Virus record (IMG/VR): IMGVR_UViG_3300042562_002564
Location: 1-32,939 of that record
Source: a virus
Reading direction: 5' to 3' (one strand)
Length of the DNA stretch: 32,939 nt
Under the pieces are notes generated by a model. That model saw nothing but the letters and a program-made list of their open reading frames with translations. It made no database searches and had not been told where the DNA came from. Positions 21,061-29,227 of the stretch are shown piece by piece. Each line of letters begins with the position of its first letter. Within the stretch, counting starts at the first letter, position 1. The position numbers and the translations under genes are program-made.

Positions 21061-21471
21061 ATGGAAACAATTTCATTCGCTTTAGGTGTGGCTTCTGTAT
21101 TAGTTGTGCTTTTGGGTACAGTTACTGTATGGGTTACGCTTAAGGTTAAAAATTTAATTAAAGAAAATCGTGATTTATTAATTACAATTAACAATTTAGA
21201 TCAAAATATTGATCGTAGATTTGAAAATCTGGAACATCACTATTCAGATGAAATAAAAGATATACATGACACTATAAATGTTAGAACTGATGGTGTTTAT
21301 ATTAGAATAAAAGAAGAAACAGAGGCTATTCGTAGAGATATAGAATTTTTAAACGAAAGAATTGGTAGAACCAATGATGAATGTCTTAGATACACTGATT
21401 CTAGAATAGATAAATTAGTTAATAACCCAAAATTTTGTCTTAATAAAGATAAAGAATTATTAACTGACTAA
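21061..21471 (+). CDS. Membrane-anchored coiled-coil protein
   Basis: The protein has 136 residues. An N-terminal membrane helix spans about residues 5-27 (F-A-L-G-V-A-S-V-L-V-V-L-L-G-T-V-T-V-W-V), followed by a long, charged helical region from 30 to about 125. Heptad-like spacing there (I-N-N-L-D-Q-N-I-D-R-R-F-E-N-L and A-I-R-R-D-I-E-F-L-N-E-R-I) suggests an oligomeric coiled coil in the cytoplasm or periplasm. The shape resembles small membrane scaffolds or lysis regulators; I recognise no family. Its message is flanked by complementary GC-rich elements at 21018 and 21483. Confidence 0.7.
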   Translation: METISFALGVASVLVVLLGTVTVWVTLKVKNLIKENRDLLITINNLDQNIDRRFENLEHHYSDEIKDIHDTINVRTDGVYIRIKEETEAIRRDIEFLNERIGRTNDECLRYTDSRIDKLVNNPKFCLNKDKELLTD

Positions 21472-21472
21472 T

Positions 21473-21499
21473 AAATAAGATTACGCCCGTTTCTTATTT
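21473..21499 (+). terminator. Hairpin with GC-rich loop, probable terminator
   Basis: AAATAAGA, an 11-base loop TTACGCCCGTT, and TCTTATTT form an 8-bp stem ending in a T-run just after the stop at 21469-21471. The loop exposes ACGCCCGTT, complementary to the 5' leader element of the same gene. Confidence 0.5.
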
Positions 21500-21505
21500 T
21501 AAGAG

Positions 21506-21532
21506 ATATTTATCCATAAAGATTATATTTAT
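21506..21532 (+). promoter_or_regulatory. Tandem ATATTTAT elements
   Basis: Two copies, at 21506-21513 and 21525-21532, precede the nucleotidyltransferase ATG at 21546. The second is 21 bases from the start, the usual spacing; the first is 19 bases farther upstream. Confidence 0.5.
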
Positions 21533-21545
21533 TTAAAAATAGTTT

Positions 21546-22340
21546 ATGGATATTAAAAAAATTACAGAACAGGAAGTTAATGATATCATTAACAAAGAAA
21601 ATATAGATTTATCCTCTTTTGAAGTTAGAAGTACTTTAAACCCAAAAATTTTCGATAAAGATCAACACATGTATGAAGAAATAAGAAGAAGACTTCTTAT
21701 GATTGCAGATGATTTTTTTGAAACCCTTAGTGTTGATTGGGTAGACATAGACGATATTATATTAACAGGTAGTTTAGCCAATTTTAATTGGTCTAAATTT
21801 TCGGATGTAGATTTACATATATTAGTGGATTTTGAAGAGGTGGATGAAAACGAAGAATTAGTAAAAGAATACTTCAACTCAAAGAAAAATTTATGGAACG
21901 ATAAACACGACATAACAATAAAAGGTTATGACGTAGAGTTATATATGCAAGACACAGAGGAACCTCACGTTTCTAGTGGGGTATATTCTATTTTATGGGA
22001 TGGATGGGTAGTTAAACCAGACTCAACTAAAAAAGATATTGACGCAAAAAAGGTAGAACAAAAAGTTAACGGTATTATAGATTCAATAGATGAAATATTT
22101 TTTATGTATAAGTCAGGTGAATATGACAAAACAATTAGGAAGATAACCAATCTTAAAGAAAAAATCAAAAAGATGAGACAAACTGGATTAGATAGAGAAG
22201 GGGAGTATTCTTTTGAGAATATAGCGTTCAAAGTATTAAGGAGAACTATGTATTTAGATAAATTAAGTGAAATAGAAACTAAGGCATATGATAAATCTTT
22301 AACACTAGACGAATCATTAATAAGAATTAAAAATTTATAA
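21546..22340 (+). CDS. Nucleotidyltransferase of the DNA polymerase beta superfamily
   Basis: The protein has 264 residues. The catalytic signature is T-G-S-L-A-N-F-N-W at residues 74-82, followed by S-D-V-D-L-H-I with the two metal-binding Asp at 87 and 89. A later acidic strand, Y-D-V-E-L-Y-M, can supply the third carboxylate. The C-terminal half is helical. Such enzymes add nucleotides to RNA, proteins or small molecules; the substrate cannot be read from sequence. No HEPN or antitoxin partner is adjacent, so a toxin pair is unlikely. The N-terminus (MDIKKITEQEVNDIINKE) has an I-T-E but no clean second site, so it is only a doubtful member of the tagged set. Confidence 0.8.
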   Translation: MDIKKITEQEVNDIINKENIDLSSFEVRSTLNPKIFDKDQHMYEEIRRRLLMIADDFFETLSVDWVDIDDIILTGSLANFNWSKFSDVDLHILVDFEEVDENEELVKEYFNSKKNLWNDKHDITIKGYDVELYMQDTEEPHVSSGVYSILWDGWVVKPDSTKKDIDAKKVEQKVNGIIDSIDEIFFMYKSGEYDKTIRKITNLKEKIKKMRQTGLDREGEYSFENIAFKVLRRTMYLDKLSEIETKAYDKSLTLDESLIRIKNL

Positions 22341-22372
22341 AAATCTAATTTTGTTTTTTTATTAAAACTGCA

Positions 22373-22380
22373 ATATTTAT
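22373..22380 (+). promoter_or_regulatory. ATATTTAT element, putative phage promoter
   Basis: ATATTTATTTAATAAATA starts 23 bases before the ATG at 22396 and is the only obvious signal in the gap after the nucleotidyltransferase. It probably drives the block from 22396 to the terminator at 27303. Confidence 0.5.
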
Positions 22381-22395
22381 TTAATAAATATAATT

Positions 22396-22719
22396 ATGGC
22401 TTCAACTTATTTAACTGGTACTTTTACAGTAATACACAACACTGGTAATACTAATTTTGATAGTTACGTTTACAGTGCAGTTTATTTTAACACAAACGGT
22501 ACATATACAATAAACGGATCTTCAATAACAGGTGTTGCAGGTAAAACAATAGACTTATTAATTCAACAGAGCGGTACTACATTAAATAACGGGTTCGCAT
22601 TATTAGGTAATCCTAAACCTATAGGATTATTTCAAACAGGATTAATATCAACAACAACTGGTGGTACAGAAGAATATAGATTTGTTGACATTAGAACTGG
22701 ATTACCAACTAACGGATAA
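22396..22719 (+). CDS. Small beta-rich protein, probably structural
   Basis: The protein has 107 residues, is rich in Thr, Asn and Gly and has very few charged residues. It looks all-beta, with short alternating strands such as G-T-F-T-V-I-H-N-T-G, Y-V-Y-S-A-V-Y-F-N-T and G-T-Y-T-I-N-G-S-S-I. I recognise no family. This composition is common in phage decoration proteins, spikes and fibre tips, so a virion surface role is a fair guess. It is the first gene of the block leading to the terminase, 19 bases before the next gene. Confidence 0.65.
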   Translation: MASTYLTGTFTVIHNTGNTNFDSYVYSAVYFNTNGTYTINGSSITGVAGKTIDLLIQQSGTTLNNGFALLGNPKPIGLFQTGLISTTTGGTEEYRFVDIRTGLPTNG

Positions 22720-22738
22720 AAATAAAAAAATATAAAAA

Positions 22739-24370
22739 ATGAGAAAAATAGTAAATCCTAAAACATTAAAAGGTCAAGACAAGGTAAATAGAATGTTAGA
22801 CCTTATGGGTAAAATGGCAACACTTAATGAAAGTAAGTCATTTTCTGAATTGGAGTTAATAAAAAAGGGACCTAACGGTATTGTTTATGGTATTGTTAGA
22901 GAAAATCACGATTACTTTATAAAAACATCAAATAAACCTTACGGTAAATTTTTATCTGAGGATTTCCAATACGTTGGTGGTTTACAAAATAAGGGTACTG
23001 AAAAATATCATTCTTACGCAGAAGCGTTAAAACATTTAAATATTAAATTTGATATGTTAAACGAATCTTATGGTATTGAGTATAATACAAATATTTTTGA
23101 ATCTGACGGTAATGCAGTTGCAGGTAGTACGGGATATGGTTTTGTAATAGAAAAAGAAGAAGAAATCATTTTAGATGACGATATTAAAGAACAAAAAAAG
23201 GTACTTAAAGTAGACGCACCCGCATCGGCAACTCCCGCAGCACCTGTTGAGGATGAAGTGTCAGATGACGAATTTGGTTTTTCTGATACATCTAATGAAA
23301 CAGATACAGAAGAGGATTCATTTGAGGATGAGTCTGAAACTGATGTAGAAGATACTGAATCAACTGGTGAAGAAGGAACTGAAGATTTAGGTGATGATGA
23401 AATCACTAAAAAAATACAAAAAATGACAGGTAAAATCGGTCAGATGTTGAGAGACTCTGAAGAGGTTGATCCTAAATTAGAAAAATATGTCATCAACTCT
23501 ATTATTTCAGCATTACACTTAGATGAAATGGATGAAAGTGATAAGGAGGATATCATATCTAAATTTGAAGGTGAAGATGAAGAAGATTCATTTGGTAGCG
23601 ACTCAGATTTAGATACTTTAGATAGTGAAGAGGATACGGAAGAAACTGAAACACCAGAAGAAAGTCCTGAAGCACCTGAAGAAGGTACTGAAGAATTATC
23701 GGAAAGTAGAGGTAGAGTATTTTCTAAAAAACAACTTTTAGAATCTTTTTTAAATAGAAGTACAAAAAATTCTATTAAAAAAGTTTTAAAGGAAAGAAAA
23801 GAAATTTGTAATGAGTGTGGTGGATATAAAGGTGGAAACCTTGTTGAGGGTATGATGTGTGAATGTGGTCCAATGAACGAAGAAGAATACGATGGATTTA
23901 AAGATGGTAGAAAAAGAATTGATTTGGCTAAACCATACGGTACAATAAATGCGGACGACTTAAGAAAAGTAAGAAGTATGAAAAGAAAAAGACATATCGA
24001 TGAGGATGAAATGGATGTGATGGATGCATTACAAACAGGACAAGGATATCTTTCCGCAACAGGTGATTTAGATAGAGATTATGACGGTATACCAAATAGA
24101 TTGGATTTAGATAATAACAGTGATGGTAATTTAGACTTCTCAATGAATTCTGATAATTCTTTTGACGATGACTTCATCGAATTAGACATCAACTTTTTAA
24201 GATCTAACGCACCAGTTAAAGAACCAGGAATTAAGACACCTACAACTAAACCAGGAACTGGTACAGATTGGGACAAAATAAAGAGACCTAAGGCTGATCC
24301 GAAACCAAAGGCTATGGGTGATGAAGAAAGAATCAGACCATCGTACAGAAGAAGAGGAATGTTTAGATAA
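22739..24370 (+). CDS. Large acidic structural or scaffold-like protein
   Basis: The protein has 543 residues. The N-terminus has T-L-N-E-S near residue 33, a possible prohead-protease site. A small globular part follows (residues 35-135, G-P-N-G-I-V-Y-G-I-V, then Y-H-S-Y-A-E-A-L-K-H-L). Residues about 165-330 are an extremely acidic, low-complexity stretch of Glu, Asp, Ser and Thr interrupted by one helical segment. Next comes a C-x-x-C motif pair (I-C-N-E-C-G-G and M-C-E-C-G) near 358-380, possibly a zinc ribbon, and a basic tail. Such acidic chains occur in head scaffolds and internal proteins. The zinc-ribbon-like part is unexpected there. Role uncertain. Confidence 0.7.
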   Translation: MRKIVNPKTLKGQDKVNRMLDLMGKMATLNESKSFSELELIKKGPNGIVYGIVRENHDYFIKTSNKPYGKFLSEDFQYVGGLQNKGTEKYHSYAEALKHLNIKFDMLNESYGIEYNTNIFESDGNAVAGSTGYGFVIEKEEEIILDDDIKEQKKVLKVDAPASATPAAPVEDEVSDDEFGFSDTSNETDTEEDSFEDESETDVEDTESTGEEGTEDLGDDEITKKIQKMTGKIGQMLRDSEEVDPKLEKYVINSIISALHLDEMDESDKEDIISKFEGEDEEDSFGSDSDLDTLDSEEDTEETETPEESPEAPEEGTEELSESRGRVFSKKQLLESFLNRSTKNSIKKVLKERKEICNECGGYKGGNLVEGMMCECGPMNEEEYDGFKDGRKRIDLAKPYGTINADDLRKVRSMKRKRHIDEDEMDVMDALQTGQGYLSATGDLDRDYDGIPNRLDLDNNSDGNLDFSMNSDNSFDDDFIELDINFLRSNAPVKEPGIKTPTTKPGTGTDWDKIKRPKADPKPKAMGDEERIRPSYRRRGMFR

Positions 24371-24768
24371 TGAATTTAGTATATATCAATAGAATTGGAC
24401 AGAACTGGAAGGGGAACTACGTTTACGAGTTCCTCTTTTCTGATATTTTAGAAGATATAGATGGTGATGGTTGGGACTCATACCCTTCGTTGGGAAATCC
24501 TGAACCACCAGAAGATAAATACATCAAAAAAAGTGGTTCTTTAACTACCACATTAAAATTAGATTTAGTTAAAGATTCTGAATCTTTTGCAATGTGGGAC
24601 GCAGTTGACGGTATAATTGCGTTGGCTTGGGAAAATATGGAGGGGTATGATGATTACCCAGAAAAAAGATTATTCTTTTCTTTCGGTGAGACATTATCTT
24701 CGGTAGAAGATAAGTTATACGAAAAGGATATGGTAATAAAATATGAAAAAGAAATGATAAATACTTAA
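24370..24768 (+). CDS. Hypothetical protein, probable virion component
   Basis: The protein has 132 residues and begins MNLVYINRIGQNWKGNYVYEFLFSD, beta-rich with an acidic loop (D-I-D-G-D-G-W-D) and a Pro-rich turn. A helical, acidic second half contains W-D-A-V-D-G-I-I-A-L-A-W-E-N. I recognise no family. Its start overlaps the stop of the acidic protein by one base (TAATG), so the two are translationally coupled and probably work together. It belongs to the block before the terminase. Confidence 0.68.
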   Translation: MNLVYINRIGQNWKGNYVYEFLFSDILEDIDGDGWDSYPSLGNPEPPEDKYIKKSGSLTTTLKLDLVKDSESFAMWDAVDGIIALAWENMEGYDDYPEKRLFFSFGETLSSVEDKLYEKDMVIKYEKEMINT

Positions 24769-24772
24769 AATT

Positions 24773-25081
24773 ATGGGTAACAAAATTAGAATTTATGAAT
24801 CTGAAATAAAAAGAGCCACTAGAAGAAAACTAATGGAAAAATATATTGATTCAGTTGACGAGGCAGAAGAGATGACAGTTTACAATCAAGATGAATTTGA
24901 TAGTTCTTTTGATAAATTAGATAAAGGTACTTATGGTGTAAAAGATAAAGAGGGTAAGATACGTTCAGTAACCGTAAATGAGGAGGATGAATTGGAAAAA
25001 GACTCTATGGGTAAGTCTAAGTATTTAAGAAGGGCTACACGTGTAGGGAAGGGTGAAAAAAATTCTAAAAACTTAAAATAA
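24773..25081 (+). CDS. Small charged protein with possible processing sites
   Basis: The protein has 102 residues, highly charged. Its start, MGNKIRIYESEIKRATRRKLMEKY, carries I-Y-E and L-M-E. It therefore could be cut by a prohead protease like the tagged proteins, although it is less clearly amphipathic. The C-terminal 25 residues are basic (Y-L-R-R-A-T-R-V-G-K-G-E-K), which would suit DNA contact in the head. I recognise no family. It follows the previous gene by four bases. Confidence 0.65.
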   Translation: MGNKIRIYESEIKRATRRKLMEKYIDSVDEAEEMTVYNQDEFDSSFDKLDKGTYGVKDKEGKIRSVTVNEEDELEKDSMGKSKYLRRATRVGKGEKNSKNLK

Positions 25082-25102
25082 AAAATTATAATAGTGAGTA
25101 CT

Positions 25103-25840
25103 ATGAGAATTAATATTTTTGAAAAGTCTAAAGAAGAAAAAAAAGATGATACTGTTCACACTAAAAAGTGGGATAGATGTGTTAAAGACGTAGAGAAAAA
25201 AAATAAAGATAATGGTACTGATTATAACCCATACGCAGTTTGTACTGATTCTATAGGTTACAAAGGTTCAGTAAAAAAATCACATAGAAAAAAAGACGAA
25301 TCGATAAATCCTAAAATGAAGAAAAAAGATTTAGTAGAATATATTAATTCTAAAGTTAGGATTAACGAAACACCAGATAATGGTGGTGGTAGACAATATT
25401 TTGTAATTAGAGAAATGCCTTCCGCAGACAAAGTTAAAGTATTTAAATTTTTAGAGAACCTTAGACAAAGTGGTTTAATTAATATGTATGGTGCATCACC
25501 ATTATTAAATTGGACTAAAGATGATTTACATAGATGGTTATATGGAATGGGTAAGGATCCTGAAAGTTTAGAGGAAGAAATTGAAAACTTAGACAGTTAT
25601 GATGAGGATGAAGATGAGGGTTATTCAGATGGTGATAGAGACTCATTGGAAGAACAATTAAATCATATTAACTATCTTTTAGATAATAAACAAGAGATTA
25701 GAGACATTTTAGTAAGGGCAGCATTGGCTAGAATAGAAAATGGTGACGGTAATACTGAATTAAGAAACGTACAAAGGGTATTTGAAAAGATGGCTGGTGA
25801 CTCATTTAAAATGTGGGTAAGTACGGTATATGGACAATAA
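25103..25840 (+). CDS. Hypothetical head-associated protein
   Basis: I prefer ATG 25103 (MRINIFEKSKEEK, 245 residues) over the GTG at 25094. The first 75 residues are Lys-rich, with two Cys (D-R-C-V-K and Y-A-V-C-T-D-S-I-G-Y). An R-I-N-E site appears near residue 92. The middle (G-G-R-Q-Y-F-V-I-R-E-M-P, then L-R-Q-S-G-L-I-N-M-Y-G) is mixed alpha/beta and is followed by an acidic loop and helices. I recognise no family. The Lys-rich N-terminal third before an I-x-E site would resemble a removable head-targeting segment, but longer than in the other tagged proteins. Confidence 0.66.
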   Translation: MRINIFEKSKEEKKDDTVHTKKWDRCVKDVEKKNKDNGTDYNPYAVCTDSIGYKGSVKKSHRKKDESINPKMKKKDLVEYINSKVRINETPDNGGGRQYFVIREMPSADKVKVFKFLENLRQSGLINMYGASPLLNWTKDDLHRWLYGMGKDPESLEEEIENLDSYDEDEDEGYSDGDRDSLEEQLNHINYLLDNKQEIRDILVRAALARIENGDGNTELRNVQRVFEKMAGDSFKMWVSTVYGQ

Positions 25841-25851
25841 AAACAAAAAAT

Positions 25852-27279
25852 ATGAGAAGAAAAAATATCATTAACGAAGTAACTAATAGAGTTATTAAAG
25901 AAAAATATCGACTTAACAAATTAGTTGAGGCTATTGAATATGATCCTGAGCATCCAGAAAGGATGAATCCAGATTTAGAGGGTAGACTTAGAAGTGGGGA
26001 ACACTTATTCGGAAAGAGTAAATCAATTCCAGTTGGTTCTGAGTCACAAAATTATTCTGAAAAAATTGCGGGACAAAGATTCAAAGAAATTGTTAATAAA
26101 GTTAAAAGATATCACGGTGTTAGAAATATTACACCTAATATGATGCAAATGATGTTTCAAATAATGGGTGAGATTAGTCAAATCGAAACTAGACACAAAG
26201 AAGCATTGGAACAATTGGCTATTGATATAGTATCTGAAGAATTCGATATTCCTGATCAAATGTTAGAGGCAACGTTAACACCTCCAGGTTCAGAATTAAG
26301 TATTGAACCAGACGAAGATGAGGACGAAGATGAAGGTGAGGGTTATGAATTACCTAAAAAACCTAAAAGTGCTCAACGTATGGAAGAGTTGGAAATGGAG
26401 GTTGATAAAAGGAGAGTTATCAATGCACTTATGCAAGGTGCAGCCAAAAAAGGTCACTACATTTTCCATATGGTTGCAGATGAATTAGACGCTTTGGATC
26501 CTAGATTAATGGGACTATACGGTAAACTTATGTCATTGGCAGATTTCCAATATTGGATTATCCCTGACAGTGTTATGGGTGGACAAGTCGGTGGTGTAGA
26601 AAAAATCGAATGGAGAAAGGCTGAAAAACCTGAAGACAAAGATGAAGAAAATGATATGGAAAGAATCGATATTGAAGAGGGTGATGATATTCCAGTTGTA
26701 GTCGCTAAGGCTTGGATTTTCCCACTATTAGTACACGAATTAATTAAAGGTACATTAGAATTATCCGCAATTAACTGGGCTGACGATCATTTAGATTTTG
26801 AAGAACAAAAAGAGGTTATTGAAAAGGCAGATACACCTGAAGGTGAGATATGGGGAATGAGATTAGGTCCTGGTATGTGGGAGAAATTCTTAGAATGTAT
26901 TGATTCTGAAAACTACGACATCAAACAATGGTTATTTAGAGAATTAACTAAGTTACCTGCATCACAATTTCACGAATTTATGAAAGAAATACTTAGTGGT
27001 AGTCAAAGATGTAAAGAGGTTGTAGACACACTTAAAGACTTACATAATCAAGATAAGGGTGATACTATAGAAGATATGTTTAATGACACAGGTTATGATG
27101 ATATGGAAGATATTATAGATAATTTAGGTGTAGAACCTAAGGAAGATGATGTGGAAAACATAGAAACAGACGAAGTAGATTATAGTAGAATGTCTAAAAA
27201 TGAAATAATGAAATTAATTGATGATGCATTGGACAAAGGTGATTTTAAAAAGGTAGAAGAACTTCACAAATACGTTTAA
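25852..27279 (+). CDS. Large helical acidic protein, possible scaffold or neck component
   Basis: I choose ATG 25852 (MRRKNIINEVTNRVIKEKYRL), giving 475 residues; the upstream ATG at 25813 lies inside the previous gene. The N-terminus has I-N-E, I-K-E and L-V-E in the first 27 residues. The rest is acidic and mostly helical, with a D/E-rich stretch near residues 150-160, a middle with hydrophobic helices (F-Q-Y-W-I-I-P-D, W-I-F-P-L-L-V-H-E-L), and an acidic tail. I recognise no family. Place in the block before terL and portal suggests head morphogenesis. It ends just before a strong terminator. Confidence 0.7.
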   Translation: MRRKNIINEVTNRVIKEKYRLNKLVEAIEYDPEHPERMNPDLEGRLRSGEHLFGKSKSIPVGSESQNYSEKIAGQRFKEIVNKVKRYHGVRNITPNMMQMMFQIMGEISQIETRHKEALEQLAIDIVSEEFDIPDQMLEATLTPPGSELSIEPDEDEDEDEGEGYELPKKPKSAQRMEELEMEVDKRRVINALMQGAAKKGHYIFHMVADELDALDPRLMGLYGKLMSLADFQYWIIPDSVMGGQVGGVEKIEWRKAEKPEDKDEENDMERIDIEEGDDIPVVVAKAWIFPLLVHELIKGTLELSAINWADDHLDFEEQKEVIEKADTPEGEIWGMRLGPGMWEKFLECIDSENYDIKQWLFRELTKLPASQFHEFMKEILSGSQRCKEVVDTLKDLHNQDKGDTIEDMFNDTGYDDMEDIIDNLGVEPKEDDVENIETDEVDYSRMSKNEIMKLIDDALDKGDFKKVEELHKYV

Positions 27280-27302
27280 TTAAAAAGATTATAAAATAAT
27301 AG

Positions 27303-27323
27303 AATCCCACCAAAAGTGGGATT
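27303..27323 (+). terminator. Intrinsic terminator
   Basis: AATCCCAC, loop CAAAA, and GTGGGATT form a perfect 8-bp stem followed by TTTTTATTTATT. It closes the 22396-27279 block. A new promoter element follows 16 bases later. Confidence 0.88.
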
Positions 27324-27338
27324 TTTTATTTATTACCA

Positions 27339-27346
27339 ATATTTAT
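27339..27346 (+). promoter_or_regulatory. ATATTTAT element, putative phage promoter
   Basis: ATATTTATTAATAAAATA starts 23 bases before the ATG at 27362 and follows an intrinsic terminator directly, which is strong positional support for a promoter. Confidence 0.6.
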
Positions 27347-27361
27347 TAATAAAATAAAGTG

Positions 27362-28375
27362 ATGATAAATCAAAGGGTACAAAACGCAATAAATAAGATT
27401 ATTGAAAAAAAATACGGTGAACTTGAAGATTATATTGAGGTAATTGACTATATAAAAGGGTTATTAGAATTAAGTTATAGTGATGTAATTGAGGGTGTAT
27501 TTACTTATCTAATGAATAAAGGTGAAAACCCTTTTGATGAGGTTGATATAGAATTGGATTATTATGTGGGTAACGATGATATGTTTTCAATACTAACAAA
27601 TATTGGTTGGTTTGACAAATACCTTACAGATAATGAGGCTTTCTATTCAGATTTTGGGGATATAATTAAATCGGGTGATAGGATATATATGTTTTGTAGT
27701 GAATGGAAGGATTTGGCAGATTTATTTGATGTAGACGATAAAACTTTAGTTGAGGATATATTGGATCCTGATTGGTCAGAAATATTCGGTGATTTTGATA
27801 TTAGTTTCGAAAATGATGTAACTGAAGTGTTAAGTGATAAGGCAATTAACCATATTAGAGAATACATCAAAGAAAATGATTTTATCGGTAAAGAGATTTA
27901 TACGTTAGATGATGAGTATGGGGATATTTTAACTGAAGAATTATTAGAAGATAAATACACACTTTTTCACTTAATAGACGAAGAACAAATGTTTAATGAC
28001 TTAAAATGGGAATTAAAAAATATGTATAGATGGTCTTATAATAGTGCCTCTGAAGGTGAACTGTTTAATGGTATAAAAGAAACAATAACTACATTTTTAG
28101 GTTCAGAGGGTGATTGGGATGAGATTAAAAAAGGTGATAAAATCAATCACATATTAAAGTTTGATGTTACGAATATATTTTACCAATATTTAAAACTGTA
28201 TGTTGAGTCCACTGGTAAATTTCCTGGTGATAACGCTAACTATTTTTTAGAAGTTTTAGATGAGGTTTTAATTGAACAAGATGATGAATTGAGAGGACCG
28301 AATATTGATAATTTTTATCCTGACAGTAGAAGGGTAGAAGAGGACATGACGGAACACGTAATTTCTAATTTATAA
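27362..28375 (+). CDS. Acidic protein of unknown function
   Basis: I choose ATG 27362 over the preceding GTG 27359, giving 337 residues. The protein is acidic and aromatic, rich in Asp, Glu, Tyr, Phe and Trp. A segment near residue 220 (M-Y-R-W-S-Y-N-S-A-S-E-G-E-L-F-N-G-I-K) loosely recalls a segment of the acidic gene at 633 (C-S-A-S-E-A-Q-N-S-A-D). The two could be distant paralogues, but I cannot show this by eye. The N-terminus is less clearly tag-like (I-N-K-I-I-E-K-K-Y). It overlaps the next gene by one base and is the first gene of the terL unit. Confidence 0.7.
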   Translation: MINQRVQNAINKIIEKKYGELEDYIEVIDYIKGLLELSYSDVIEGVFTYLMNKGENPFDEVDIELDYYVGNDDMFSILTNIGWFDKYLTDNEAFYSDFGDIIKSGDRIYMFCSEWKDLADLFDVDDKTLVEDILDPDWSEIFGDFDISFENDVTEVLSDKAINHIREYIKENDFIGKEIYTLDDEYGDILTEELLEDKYTLFHLIDEEQMFNDLKWELKNMYRWSYNSASEGELFNGIKETITTFLGSEGDWDEIKKGDKINHILKFDVTNIFYQYLKLYVESTGKFPGDNANYFLEVLDEVLIEQDDELRGPNIDNFYPDSRRVEEDMTEHVISNL

Positions 28376-29217
28376 TGAAAGTAATAATTAATAATAGACA
28401 ACATTTACTTTTGGTTGAAAATAACCAAAGGTGGGATAGATTTATTCAGTATTTTAAGGATAATACCAATAATAAAAATATTGAAGAGTGGTTAAATAAT
28501 TTTTTTAGTACGTTTGGTTTAGATAAAGAAATTTTATTAAATAATGAAACATTTTATAACATATTTTTAGATTTTTTTAGGAAAAATTTTGATTATTATA
28601 GTAATAGTTCTATGAAATATGGGGGTAAGATTGAAGAGATATTTGATTTAATCAGTGAAAGAGAATCTAAAAAAATTTTAAATAGTAATAATAACCCATT
28701 AGAAAAAATAAAACAGTTAATTAGGTTAGAAAAAACTTTTCCGTGGAAATATGAAAATGTTATTTTAAACGATGCGGTAGGTGTAATATTATATGATGTA
28801 GTAGAATATCTTTTTAATAATAAAACTCCCATTGAGGCAATAACACAACTATCAATAATAAAAGATAAAATAGGTGGTAGAATAGAAAGTATTGTACCAA
28901 TAGTTAAAGATTTTGCCAATAAAAACGGTATTACACTAATACCAAAACATAAGGGGATTACATTCCAAAAAGGTGATGAATCAAGGATTAGGGATTTAAT
29001 AAATTATATTAAAGATGTATCAATTTCACCTAAAAAAACTAAAAGAGGTTTTTTAAATCATATAGGACAAACTGAAAGTGGTGGACAACTTTCTACTTTT
29101 TGGAGTGCAGCCAATCAATCAGGTATCATACAAAAAGTAGGGGGTGGTAATAATATTACATATGAATTAGGTCCAAACTTCAAAGACTGGGAACAAGGTA
29201 AAGTAGTAGCGTTTTAA
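28375..29217 (+). CDS. Tagged protein of unknown function upstream of terL
   Basis: The protein has 280 residues. It begins MKVIINNRQHLLLVEN, a short hydrophobic segment ending in L-V-E, matching the capsid-targeting pattern. The body is helical and Lys/Asn-rich. The C-terminal 90 residues look more compact (I-R-D-L-I-N-Y-I-K-D-V, then G-F-L-N-H-I-G-Q-T-E-S-G-G-Q). I recognise no family. In T4 a small terminase gene (16) lies just before 17, but this protein is larger than gp16 and I see no helix-turn-helix, so I do not assign it. It lies 10 bases before terL. Confidence 0.7.
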   Translation: MKVIINNRQHLLLVENNQRWDRFIQYFKDNTNNKNIEEWLNNFFSTFGLDKEILLNNETFYNIFLDFFRKNFDYYSNSSMKYGGKIEEIFDLISERESKKILNSNNNPLEKIKQLIRLEKTFPWKYENVILNDAVGVILYDVVEYLFNNKTPIEAITQLSIIKDKIGGRIESIVPIVKDFANKNGITLIPKHKGITFQKGDESRIRDLINYIKDVSISPKKTKRGFLNHIGQTESGGQLSTFWSAANQSGIIQKVGGGNNITYELGPNFKDWEQGKVVAF

Positions 29218-29227
29218 ATTAAAATAT

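Noticed and set aside
21546-22340. Minimal nucleotidyltransferase toxin-antitoxin (MNT/HEPN) pair
   Set aside because: The protein is larger than an MNT and no HEPN-like gene is adjacent on either side.
22346-22353. TAATTTTG as a host-type promoter
   Set aside because: It fits TAnnTTTG but has no TTTG 19-20 bases upstream, and such 8-mers are frequent by chance in this AT-rich DNA.
23068-23406. Minus-strand Ser-rich reading frame
   Set aside because: It is the antisense of the acidic Glu/Asp/Ser stretch of the gene at 22739; the Ser-rich composition is an artefact of that.
28375-29217. Small terminase subunit by position before terL
   Set aside because: At 280 residues it is larger than T4 gp16, I see no DNA-binding helix-turn-helix, and it carries a head-type tag.
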